From Streptomyces sp. NBC_01255 (GTDB lineage: Bacteria; Actinomycetota; Actinomycetes; Streptomycetales; Streptomycetaceae), in the NCBI RefSeq assembly GCF_036226445.1, contig NZ_CP108474.1, positions 2,852,001-2,916,000 on the forward strand: a stretch of 64,000 bases of DNA, written 5' to 3'. Below the pieces are notes generated by a model, which was given only the letters and a program-made list of their open reading frames with translations, made no database searches and was not told the DNA's origin. Shown piece after piece: positions 1 to 7,336 of the stretch; positions within the stretch are counted from its first letter, which is position 1; the number at the start of each line of letters is the position of its first letter. The position numbers and the translations under genes were made by a program.

Positions 1-2688
1 GGGAACCGTCTGGTCGGAGAGCGGTTCGGGGGCCGCGGGCGCGGCCGGGGCCGACGGCGCTGCCGGGACGGGCAGGGCCGGGGGCTCGACGTGGTCGGCG
101 GCGAGCGGGTCCCCGTCGGCGGCGCGCTCGTGGGCGTCCGGCTCGGGCTGCGGGTCGGGCAGGCGGACCTGGAGCGTGGTCTCGGAGACGGACTCCACGA
201 ATCCGGCGGGTTCGTACGTGTCCACGGGCTCGGACGCCTGCGTGGGCGCCTGCTGCTGCGGCTGCGGCTCCTGCTGCGGCGCCGGCTCCGGCTGCTGCTG
301 CGGCTCCTCGGCCTCCGCCTCCGCCGCGAGGAACGCGCGCTCCGCGGCCTCCACCAGCGGGTCGCGGTTCCGGGACGGCAGCGTGTTGGAGTTGGCCTCC
401 GCCGCCGAGCCCGGCAGGTGGAGCGTGGGCGCCGCGCCCGCCACCCGTACCGGCTCCGACACCACGGTCGGCGGCGTCGTGGGCAGCAGGGGCAGCGGCA
501 GGACGACGACGGCCGCGATGCCGCCCGGCTTCTGCTCGCGCAGCTGGACGCGGACCCCGTGGCGGGCGGCGAGCAGGGCGGTCACGCGCATGCCGAGCCC
601 CTCGCCCTCGAAGCCGTCCGGATCGGCCTCGGCGAGGCGCGCGTTGAGCTCGGTGAGCCGGGAGTCGGTCATGCCGATGCCCGCGTCCTGGACGGAGAGC
701 ATGACCTCGCCGGTCTCCAGGAGCCAGCCGGAGAGCTGGACCTCGGCGTCGGGCGGCGAGAACGACGTGGCGTTCTCCAGGAGTTCCGCGATCAGGTGGC
801 TCAGGTCGTCGGCGGCGAAGCCGGCGATCTGGGCGTGCGGCGGCAGGGACTGGATGGTGACCCGCTCGTACCGCTCGATCTCGCTGACGGCGGCGCGCAG
901 CACGTCGACGAGCGGGACGGGCCCGGCGTGGCCGTGGACGTGCTCGTGGCCGGCGAGGACGAGGAGGTTCTCGCTGTGGCGGCGCATGACGGTCGCCAGG
1001 TGGTCGAGCTTGAAGAGCGTCGCGAGACGGTCCGGGTCCTGCTCGCGCTCCTCCAGCTTCTCGATGACGCCGAGCTGCCGCTCGACGAGCCCGAGGCTGC
1101 GCAGCGAGAGGTTGACGAAGGTGTGGTGGACCGTGTCCTTGAGGCGTTCCAGGTCGGCGGTGACGAGGGCGACCCGGCCCTGGAGGTCGGCGCGCTGGGC
1201 GGCGAGCTCCGCGCCGAGCGCCTCCTTGGCGGCGGCGGTCTCGGCGTGCTCGCCGGTGAGCCGCTCGCTGTGGGCGGCGAGGCCGGAGAGCTTGCCGTGC
1301 AGGGTGTTGAGGGAGCGGACGGCCTGGGCGAACTCGTCGTTGCGGCCGGTGAAGCGGACCGGCTCCTCGCGGTGCGGCTCGGCCGCCCCGGCGAGCCGGG
1401 CGGCGCCGAGGCGGAGCACGGCGAGCGGCCGGGTGAGGGTGCGGGCGACGTACGTGGAGATGCCGATCGCGACCAGGAGGCAGCCGCCGAGGTAGGCGAT
1501 GCGCAGTTCGAGGGCGGTGACGTCGTCGTCCCGGAGCGCGACGAAGTGCTCGACCCGCTCGGCGGCGAGCCGGGACTCGACGCCGCGCATCTGCTCGATA
1601 CGGGCGGACAGCGCGGCCTCCAGGCCGGCCTGGTCGGTCTCGCGCTCGGACTCGGTCAGCCGGGGCTGGTCGGTGAGGGTGGCGAGGGAGCGCTCGGCGC
1701 TCTTGACGTCGGGTCCCGCGACGGTCGCGGCGATCGCGTCGCGGGCGGCGGCGCCGGCGGCCTGGTCGAAGTCGCCGAGGGCGGCCAGTTCGCGGACGCG
1801 GGCCTGCTGGGCGGCGGCGGTGAGGGCGTCGCGGGCGTGCTCGGCCTCTTCGGTGCCCTCGGGGACGTCGGGGACGTAGGTGCCGGTGCCGGGGTCGTAG
1901 TGGACGTCGCCGGTGGGCTCGGGCTGCGGCACGGCGAGGGCGGCGAGGAGCAGGCCGCGGGCGGCGGAGGCCTGCTCGACGGCGCGGCCGAGGGCGGCCG
2001 GGGCGCGGGTGGTCTCGGTGAGCGCGGAGCCGGCGGCGCGGGGCGGGGTCTCCTCGGCGAGTTCGTCGGAGAGGGCCTGGAGCTTGGTGATGACGTCCGA
2101 GTAGGCCTTGTGGGCCTCCAGGGCCGTGCCCTTGCCGGTGAGGGCGGCGCGGCGGATGGAGGGGACCCCGGCGAGGTCGCGGCGGAGCTCGGTCGCGGCG
2201 GCGGGCCGGATCTCGTCGATCTGGCGGTCGACGCGGGTGGAGCGGGTGTCGGTGATCTGGCGCTTGTCCTTGGCGTCGCCGGTCTGCGCGTCGCGGCCCG
2301 CGGCGATGTACGCGACGACCTCGTCGCGCTCGTCCGCGAGGGAGTGCGCGAGGGTGACGGCCTGCCGGTCGAGCTCGGCGAGGGTGACCAGGCGCTGGGA
2401 GTCGGTCAGGTCGGCGGAGGCCGTGAGGATCGCGGGGGCGCCGGCGGCGAGGACGGTCACGCCCACGAGGGCGACACCGGCGACCAGGCGGTTACGGACG
2501 CGCTTGGAGCGTCCGGCCGGGGGCTGGGCCTGCGGCTGCGGCTGCGCGGGGTGCGTCGCGGCGGGCTCCGCGGGGTGGCCGCCGGTGGGCGCCGTGACGG
2601 TGCCGACCGGGGTCGGCGGTACACCGGGGGTCTGGCTCCGCGCGCCGTTCTTGCTCCGAGGCCGCTTCTTCTCCACCGGTGCTCGCAT
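1..2688 (-). CDS. Nitrate/nitrite-sensor (NIT) histidine kinase, conservon CvnA-like, 3' end beyond window
   Basis: An open frame of 896 codons starts at ATG 2688 and runs off the left edge without a stop. A basic, Pro/Gln-rich N-terminus precedes a membrane helix at about residues 66-90. A helical extracytoplasmic region resembling the NIT domain follows, then a second helix near 396-416 with a HAMP-like linker. A phosphoacceptor-type helix (HHTFVNLSLR) lies near residue 520, and a HATPase domain carries LLENATSFSPP, DAGIGM and GEGLGMRV at about 620-690. After about residue 715 the chain becomes a disordered Pro/Gln/Glu-rich tail that continues past the window. In Streptomyces, kinases of this type usually head a conservon (kinase, roadblock protein, DUF742 protein, small GTPase). 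Those partners would lie left of base 1 and cannot be seen. The long plus-strand frames here are antisense shadows. Confidence 0.88.
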   Translation of the reverse strand, partial: MRAPVEKKRPRSKNGARSQTPGVPPTPVGTVTAPTGGHPAEPAATHPAQPQPQAQPPAGRSKRVRNRLVAGVALVGVTVLAAGAPAILTASADLTDSQRLVTLAELDRQAVTLAHSLADERDEVVAYIAAGRDAQTGDAKDKRQITDTRSTRVDRQIDEIRPAAATELRRDLAGVPSIRRAALTGKGTALEAHKAYSDVITKLQALSDELAEETPPRAAGSALTETTRAPAALGRAVEQASAARGLLLAALAVPQPEPTGDVHYDPGTGTYVPDVPEGTEEAEHARDALTAAAQQARVRELAALGDFDQAAGAAARDAIAATVAGPDVKSAERSLATLTDQPRLTESERETDQAGLEAALSARIEQMRGVESRLAAERVEHFVALRDDDVTALELRIAYLGGCLLVAIGISTYVARTLTRPLAVLRLGAARLAGAAEPHREEPVRFTGRNDEFAQAVRSLNTLHGKLSGLAAHSERLTGEHAETAAAKEALGAELAAQRADLQGRVALVTADLERLKDTVHHTFVNLSLRSLGLVERQLGVIEKLEEREQDPDRLATLFKLDHLATVMRRHSENLLVLAGHEHVHGHAGPVPLVDVLRAAVSEIERYERVTIQSLPPHAQIAGFAADDLSHLIAELLENATSFSPPDAEVQLSGWLLETGEVMLSVQDAGIGMTDSRLTELNARLAEADPDGFEGEGLGMRVTALLAARHGVRVQLREQKPGGIAAVVVLPLPLLPTTPPTVVSEPVRVAGAAPTLHLPGSAAEANSNTLPSRNRDPLVEAAERAFLAAEAEAEEPQQQPEPAPQQEPQPQQQAPTQASEPVDTYEPAGFVESVSETTLQVRLPDPQPEPDAHERAADGDPLAADHVEPPALPVPAAPSAPAAPAAPEPLSDQTVP

Positions 2689-3046
2689 TCTTGACTCGTC
2701 CGCCCACAAAGCAGAGGTGACGACCGGTCACGTGGAGCGCCCCCACCCCTGGTACGGCTTCCGACCATTCCAGCGGTTCTGGGAAGGGGGCGCGCATCGG
2801 CCGCTCCGCCACCCGAACGAGTGAACAACACTCATGAGTTGGCGAACAACTCCCCGGGGTGGGGGTCCAGGCCCTCCACTGACCTCCGGTTGGATCTTCC
2901 GCGCGGGCTTTGGCAGGATGCCCGCCCGCAGCTCGGCGGAGGTCCCGATTCCGCCTCTCGCGCCGCCTCCGGCGGGTTGGTACAGGCCTTTCCGGCCGTT
3001 TGGAGGTGCCGTGAAGGAGTGCGGCGGGGCGGGCACACTGGGCCTC
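2689..3046. promoter_or_regulatory. Divergent intergenic region with two small inverted repeats
   Basis: This 358-base gap separates the divergent sensor-kinase and PP2C-like genes and must hold both promoters. Two adjacent inverted repeats stand out: GAGTG-N5-CACTC at 2819-2833 and GAGTT-N7-AACTC at 2836-2852, sharing the word GAACAAC. They could be a regulator site for the kinase gene, but no family is assigned. Just before the downstream gene, CACACT at 3034-3039 is placed like a leaderless -10 element. Confidence 0.4.
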
Positions 3047-3829
3047 ATGCGCAGCGACGTCGCCACCCTCCCCGGCAGCCCCGAACGCCCCAACGAGGAC
3101 TGGGCAGCCGCAGCTCTGCCCGCATCGGGCGGCGGGGGGACGGTCGTCCTCCTCGACGGCGTCACGCCACCGGCCGGCGATGACGGTTGTGTGCACACGG
3201 TGCCGTGGTTCACCGCTCGCCTTGGCGGGGCTTTGACCGAACTGTCCGCTTCTCGCCCGGACATGCCCCTGTTCGAGATCCTGTCCGTGGCAATCCGGCG
3301 CACCGCGGACGCCCACCGGGACACCTGTGACCTTTCTCACGTGCGTACGCCCCAGGCGACCGTGGTCCTCGCGCGCTGGGACGAGGCCTCGGTCGAGCAT
3401 CTCGTCCTCTCCGACTCCGCTCTCCTCCTGGAGGCGCCGGACGGGTCGGTCCGGGCGGTGCTCGACGACCGGCTCGACCGGGTCCCGGACGAGGTCCTGC
3501 GATCCCTGGCGGCGACGGACCGGCTGCGGAACCGGGAGGGCGGCTTCTTCACGGCGGCGGCCGACCCGTCGGTCGCGGCGCGGGCCGTGACGGGAACGAC
3601 CCCGCGCGCGGAGGTACGGGCCCTGGCGGCGCTCACGGACGGGGCGAGCCGCTGGGTGGAGCTGTTCGGCGCGGGCGACTGGACGGAGTGCTTCGGCGTC
3701 CTGCGCGAGGAGGGGCCGTCGGGCCTGCTGCGGCAGGTGCGGGCGCTGGAGGCGGCGGACGCGGAGGCGGGCGGGGTGCGCCGCTGGAAGCTCCACGACG
3801 ACGCGACGGCGGTGTACGCGGAACTGTGA
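3047..3829 (+). CDS. PP2C-like phosphatase-domain protein
   Basis: A 260-residue cytoplasmic protein without signal peptide. The N-terminal stretch with GSPERPNEDWAA and then VVLLDGVTPP recalls the start of PP2C-type Ser/Thr phosphatases, where a conserved Asp before Gly binds metal (here LLDGV). Later conserved metal-binding Asp motifs of true PP2C enzymes are less clear, so catalytic activity is uncertain. ATG 3047 is chosen because CACACT lies seven bases upstream, as in leaderless genes. An in-frame GTG at 3011 with GGAGG just upstream is a real alternative and would add 12 residues. The gene is divergent from the sensor kinase and convergent with the marR-type gene. Confidence 0.65.
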   Translation: MRSDVATLPGSPERPNEDWAAAALPASGGGGTVVLLDGVTPPAGDDGCVHTVPWFTARLGGALTELSASRPDMPLFEILSVAIRRTADAHRDTCDLSHVRTPQATVVLARWDEASVEHLVLSDSALLLEAPDGSVRAVLDDRLDRVPDEVLRSLAATDRLRNREGGFFTAAADPSVAARAVTGTTPRAEVRALAALTDGASRWVELFGAGDWTECFGVLREEGPSGLLRQVRALEAADAEAGGVRRWKLHDDATAVYAEL

Positions 3830-3859
3830 GGTCCGGGACCGGGCTCAGGGGGCGTCCTG

Positions 3860-3971
3860 CCCCGGCCGTGATCCGCCGGACAGGCCCTAGGGGGTGTCTT
3901 GCCGATCATGCCGGGCTCGCGGCGCCTGGCACCGCGCCCTGATCCGGCCTGATCGGCAAGACACCCCCTAG
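3860..3971. repeat. Composite palindromic repeat (two repeat families fused at CTAG)
   Basis: Positions 3860-3891 match 42142-42173 at 31 of 32 bases. From the CTAG at 3887 a second element begins, whose 22-base arms (3887-3908 and 3950-3971) are perfect inverted repeats around a 41-base centre. Both elements have tips of the form CTAGGG followed by TGTC. The hairpin lies between convergent genes and could terminate both. Its right tip supplies the TAG stop of the marR-type gene. Mobilised MITE-like or REP-like origin is inferred. Confidence 0.75.
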
Positions 3972-4450
3972 CCCTCGGAGCGGACGTTGAAGTGGTGGAG
4001 CAGTCGTGCCAGTTCGGCCACCTCGGTGCGGTCCCAGTCGACGAGCTTGCGGACGTACCGCTCGCGCCGGGCGTCCCGGACGTGCCGGAAGCGGTCCCGG
4101 CCCTCCTCGGTGAGGCGGACCAGCGAGGCGCGCCCGTCGGCGGGGTCGGGGTCGCGGACGACGAGCCCGAGCATTTCGAGCGCGCGCAGCTGGCGGCTCA
4201 TGGTCGCCTTGCCGACGCCGAAGTACGCGGCGAGTTCGGTGGCCCGCTGGGGGCCGGCGTCGTCGAGGCGTACGAAGAGTCCGTAGGCGGCGGGCTCCAG
4301 TTCGGGGTGGACCTCGCGGGCCATCTCGCCGGACTGCGCGCGGGCGCGCCGCAGGAAGACCGCCAGTTCCCGTTCGAGCGCGAGGAATTCCGGGTCCACT
4401 CCGGCGGGCGGGACGGCCCGGCCGTCACTTCCCGTACCGCTTCCGTGCAC
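3968..4450 (-). CDS. MarR family transcriptional regulator
   Basis: A 160-residue protein with a typical MarR winged helix: ATELAAYFGVGKATMSRQLRALEMLGLVVRDPDPADGR contains the helix-turn-helix and the wing Asp-x-Arg motif (positions within roughly residues 75-115). Flanking helices should form the dimer interface. GTG 4450 is chosen because GGGAGG sits seven bases upstream; an in-frame ATG at 4498 would add 16 residues and has weaker signals. The stop codon lies in the tip of a palindromic repeat. The divergent neighbour is a secreted muramidase, so autoregulation or control of that gene is possible. No ligand can be inferred. Confidence 0.88.
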   Translation of the reverse strand: MHGSGTGSDGRAVPPAGVDPEFLALERELAVFLRRARAQSGEMAREVHPELEPAAYGLFVRLDDAGPQRATELAAYFGVGKATMSRQLRALEMLGLVVRDPDPADGRASLVRLTEEGRDRFRHVRDARRERYVRKLVDWDRTEVAELARLLHHFNVRSEG

Positions 4451-4621
4451 GTCAGCACCTCCCACACGTTCTCCGGCGGCCTCCCGGCGGCCCTTCACGG
4501 CTCCCCGGCGGTTTTCCGGCCGCTGAAAGTTTCTTCCCGTCGCGGCGATCGCCGCAGCTCCTTCAGTATTTCGCAGGATTAGACCAACGGCGGTAACCGG
4601 GCCCCCTTCCGCCGGGCAGGT

Positions 4622-4633
4622 CTACGTGCGTAG
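4622..4633. promoter_or_regulatory. Palindrome between marR-type and muramidase genes
   Basis: CTACGTGCGTAG has perfect five-base arms around a TG centre and lies 77 bases before the muramidase start. MarR proteins bind such short palindromes, so it is a candidate operator. Assignment is inference only. Confidence 0.35.
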
Positions 4634-4709
4634 CGTCTCTCTCGACTCAGTGACATGTCCACACCAGGATGTGTCGACATCGGTCCCCCACCGCCTTTCG
4701 GAGGCACGC

Positions 4710-5540
4710 ATGCGTGTGCACAGATCCGGAACGACCCTCGCCGGGGCCGCCCTCGCGGCGCTGGCCCTCCTTCTCCCCCTCGCCGGCTCCGCCGGTGCCG
4801 CCCAGGACCCGGGCACCCGGCAGGTGCCCGCCCGCGGCTCCGCCTCCATGGGCATGGGCGTCCTCAAGCACGACGGGCGCGACGGTGCGCCCGGTGGCAT
4901 CTCGGTCCAGGCCGTCCAGACGGAAGGCGTGGACGTCTCCGGACACCAGGGGAACGTCGCCTGGTCCACGCTGTGGAACAGCGGGGTCAAGTGGGCCTAC
5001 GTCAAGGCGACGGAAGGCACGTACTACAAGAACACCTACTTCACCCAGCAGTACAACGGCTCGTACAACATCGGCATGATCCGGGGCACGTACCACTTCG
5101 CCACCCCGGACACGACGACCGGCGCCGCCCAGGCCGACTACTTCGTCAACAACGGCGGCGGCTGGTCGAAGGACGGCAGGACCCTGCCGGGCGTCCTCGA
5201 CATCGAGTGGAACCCGTACGGCGCGACCTGCTACGGCAAGACCCAGTCCGGGATGGTCGCCTGGATCCAGGACTTCGTGAACCGGTACAAGTACCGGACC
5301 GGGCGGGACGCCGTCATCTACACGGCGACGAGCTGGTGGAAGCAGTGCACCGGCAACTACGGGGGCTTCGCCTCCACCAACCCGCTGTGGATCGCTCGGT
5401 ACGCCTCGACCGTCGGCGAACTCCCGGCCGGCTGGCAGTACTACACGATGTGGCAGTACACGTCCTCCGGCCCGACGGTCGGCGACCACAACCACTTCAA
5501 CGGCGACCTCTCGCGCGTACAGGCGCTCGCCAACGGCTGA
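4710..5540 (+). CDS. Secreted GH25 lysozyme (muramidase, cellosyl-like)
   Basis: A 276-residue exported protein. A signal peptide of about 31 residues (hydrophobic core LAGAALAALALLLPLAG, then AGAA) is followed by a linker and a GH25 domain from about residue 72. The domain begins EGVDVSGHQG, with the conserved Asp at 75, and carries the diagnostic DIE motif in VLDIEWNP (Asp164, Glu166). In cellosyl-type enzymes these residues cleave the MurNAc-GlcNAc bond of peptidoglycan. ATG 4710 has GGAGG about five bases upstream. No separate wall-binding repeats are visible. A stem-loop and T-run follow at 5573-5610. Likely roles are wall remodelling or lysis of competitors. Confidence 0.93.
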   Translation: MRVHRSGTTLAGAALAALALLLPLAGSAGAAQDPGTRQVPARGSASMGMGVLKHDGRDGAPGGISVQAVQTEGVDVSGHQGNVAWSTLWNSGVKWAYVKATEGTYYKNTYFTQQYNGSYNIGMIRGTYHFATPDTTTGAAQADYFVNNGGGWSKDGRTLPGVLDIEWNPYGATCYGKTQSGMVAWIQDFVNRYKYRTGRDAVIYTATSWWKQCTGNYGGFASTNPLWIARYASTVGELPAGWQYYTMWQYTSSGPTVGDHNHFNGDLSRVQALANG

Positions 5541-5572
5541 CCTCCCCTCGCTCTCTGCTTCATGGCGGCTCT

Positions 5573-5610
5573 CCGGGTGCACGGCACCCCGGGGGCCGCT
5601 TCGGCTTTTT
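5573..5610 (+). terminator. Terminator after GH25 gene
   Basis: GGGTGC-acg-GCACCC forms a short G/C stem at 5575-5589, extended by outer C/G pairs, and a five-T run follows at 5606-5610. Confidence 0.65.
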
Positions 5611-5628
5611 CCGCCCACCCCCTTGCCC

Positions 5629-5644
5629 ATTGGTATGGACCAAT
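5629..5644. promoter_or_regulatory. DasR-like operator (dre) upstream of the LPMO gene
   Basis: ATTGGTATGGACCAAT has perfect six-base outer arms. Its core TGGTATGGACCA matches 10 of 12 positions of the DasR-responsive element core TGGTCTAGACCA. It lies 97 bases upstream of the LPMO start. DasR is the GlcNAc-responsive GntR repressor of chitin genes in Streptomyces. Confidence 0.72.
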
Positions 5645-5740
5645 GCGACGCTCTACGGCGGTCGCACGGAATTCAACTTCCGCGTACCCAGCGCGCGTTG
5701 CTCGTCCCGTTCTCCCCCACGCACGAGAGAGAGCCCCCGC

Positions 5741-6625
5741 ATGCCCTCGTACCGCCGCACCTCGGCCGTCGCCGCCTCCGCCCTGTCCGCCGCCGCCCTC
5801 GTCGGCCTCACCCCCGCCACGGCCGGCGCCCACGGCGCCGTCTTCAACCCCGTGAGCCGGGTGGCGGCCTGTTACGCCGAAGGCCCCGAGACGCCCAAGT
5901 CGCAGGTGTGCAAGGACCTCGTCGCCGACTCCGGCACCCAGCCGCTCTACGACTGGAACGAGGTCAACATCGCCAACGCCGACGGGCAGCACCAGGCCCT
6001 CATCCCGGACGGCAAGCTCTGCTCGGCGAACCGCGCCAAGTACCGGGCCCTCGACTGGGCGCGCACCGACTGGCCGGCGACGGCGGTCGCGGCGGGCTCC
6101 TTCGACTTCAAGGTCCGGGCGACGGCGGCCCACTCCGGCACGATGACGGTCTACATCACCAAGGCGGGCTTCGACCCGACGCAGCCCCTGAAGTGGTCGG
6201 ACCTGGACGCGGCCCCGGTCGCCGTCTACAACACCACCCGCACGGCGACGGACGGCTACTACAACTTCACGGGCACCTTGCCGGCCCGCACCGGCCGCCA
6301 CATCGTCTACAAGGTGTGGCAGCGCAACGACAGCCCCGAGGCCTTCTACAGCTGCTCGGACGTCACCTTCGGCGGTACGACCGCGCAGGCGGCCACGACG
6401 AAGGCCCAGGCCCCGACCGAAGCGAAGATCGCCGCGGGCGCCGACCTGTCCACCGTCAGCCACGCCGGCCACGGCGGCGACGAGCAGGCCCCGGCGCTCT
6501 CCGCCGAGACCGCCGGCGCCCCCTCCTCGCCGCTCCCGCTCGCCCTCGCCGGCGCGGGCGCCCTCGCCGCCTTCGCGGGGGGCACCCTGCTCCTGGGCCG
6601 GCGCCGGAACTCCTCCGCCTCCTAG
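5741..6625 (+). CDS. Chitin-type lytic polysaccharide monooxygenase (AA10) with C-terminal membrane anchor
   Basis: A 294-residue protein. Signal peptide 1-30 ends ATAGA, so the mature chain starts with His31 (HGAVFNPVSR), the first ligand of the copper histidine brace. The second brace His is His131 in ATAAHSGTMTVYI. AA10 enzymes oxidatively cleave crystalline chitin or cellulose; the compact single domain fits the chitin-active group. After about residue 205 comes an Ala/Thr-rich stalk, then a hydrophobic helix (about 264-285) and an RRR-containing tail. The enzyme should therefore stay tethered to the membrane rather than diffuse away. ATG 5741 follows a purine-rich stretch. A DasR-like site upstream predicts release of repression by chitin-derived amino sugars. 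Confidence 0.9.
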   Translation: MPSYRRTSAVAASALSAAALVGLTPATAGAHGAVFNPVSRVAACYAEGPETPKSQVCKDLVADSGTQPLYDWNEVNIANADGQHQALIPDGKLCSANRAKYRALDWARTDWPATAVAAGSFDFKVRATAAHSGTMTVYITKAGFDPTQPLKWSDLDAAPVAVYNTTRTATDGYYNFTGTLPARTGRHIVYKVWQRNDSPEAFYSCSDVTFGGTTAQAATTKAQAPTEAKIAAGADLSTVSHAGHGGDEQAPALSAETAGAPSSPLPLALAGAGALAAFAGGTLLLGRRRNSSAS

Positions 6626-7227
6626 GAGCCGGAGGTACCGAGTGGGAAGAGGGCGGTGAGCCGGGGCAGCGCCATCCCCTCCGGCCGAGCCCCCGCGAGT
6701 TCCTCGTCCTCTTCCCACTCCCCCGCCGCCTCGGCGGCGTCCTCCGCCTCCTCGACGGCGTCGAGGAACTCCTCGCCGTCGTCGTCCTCCTGGCCGGTCA
6801 GCTCGTCGTACGCGTCCTGGGCGACATAGTCGAGCTCCTCCCACTCGGGCCACTCGGCGTCGTCCCACTCGTCACGGTGCCGCCCCACGAGGGCCCGGAT
6901 CCCCGGCACGTCGGCCAGGGCGTCCGGGTCGGCGACGACCGACTCGTACACCTTCCGCCCCTGCCCCACCAGCCAGAGCGTGAAGTAGTGGAAGCCGTCG
7001 TCCGTGCAGCCGCCGCCCTCGACGCGGTTCGCCGCCGCCCACACCGCGCGGGTGTCGGCTCTCTCGCACGCCTTCTCCAGGCGCACCTGGAACGCCACAC
7101 TCTCGGTCTCCGGGCTCCGCACCAGCTCCGCCCGCAGCCACTCCAGCCGCTCGTCCCGGTCACCGGGCCGGCGGCTCAACTCGTCGATGAGAGCCCAGAA
7201 GGCGTCGTCGTTCATGCGTACGAGCAT
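6622..7227 (-). CDS. DUF4240 domain protein
   Basis: An acidic cytoplasmic protein of 201 residues beginning MLVRMNDDAFWALIDE, the usual opening of DUF4240 proteins. The domain fills about residues 5-140 and includes FHYFTLWLVGQG and WEELDYVAQDAYDELTG. The remaining tail is very Glu/Asp-rich. ATG 7227 is chosen because GAGG sits five bases upstream. ATG 7215 would give the start most like the family (MNDDAFW). Function is unknown. The stop overlaps the end of the convergent LPMO gene by four bases. Confidence 0.75.
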   Translation of the reverse strand: MLVRMNDDAFWALIDELSRRPGDRDERLEWLRAELVRSPETESVAFQVRLEKACERADTRAVWAAANRVEGGGCTDDGFHYFTLWLVGQGRKVYESVVADPDALADVPGIRALVGRHRDEWDDAEWPEWEELDYVAQDAYDELTGQEDDDGEEFLDAVEEAEDAAEAAGEWEEDEELAGARPEGMALPRLTALFPLGTSGS

Positions 7228-7281
7228 GACAGCCTCGACTGACATCCGGTGACATCCGGGTGCCGACATCCGCGCACGCCG

Positions 7282-7314
7282 GAGCGGGGTGCCCCCGAGG
7301 GGGACACCCCGCTC
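7282..7314 (-). terminator. Terminator downstream of lon
   Basis: GAGCGGGGTG and CACCCCGCTC form a perfect ten-base stem, continued inward by C-run/G-run pairing, 23 bases beyond the lon stop codon. Confidence 0.65.
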
Positions 7315-7336
7315 GCCGCAGGGGGGTTCGGCCCGG

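Noticed and set aside
91..2694. An 867-codon plus-strand open frame
   Set aside because: It is antisense to the sensor kinase, is composed of Gly/Arg/Leu/Val-rich filler typical of complementary frames in G+C-rich DNA, and has no domain or ribosome site.
4575..4586. AGGATTAGACCA as a DasR site upstream of the muramidase
   Set aside because: Only 9 of 12 core positions match and the left arm is not symmetric.
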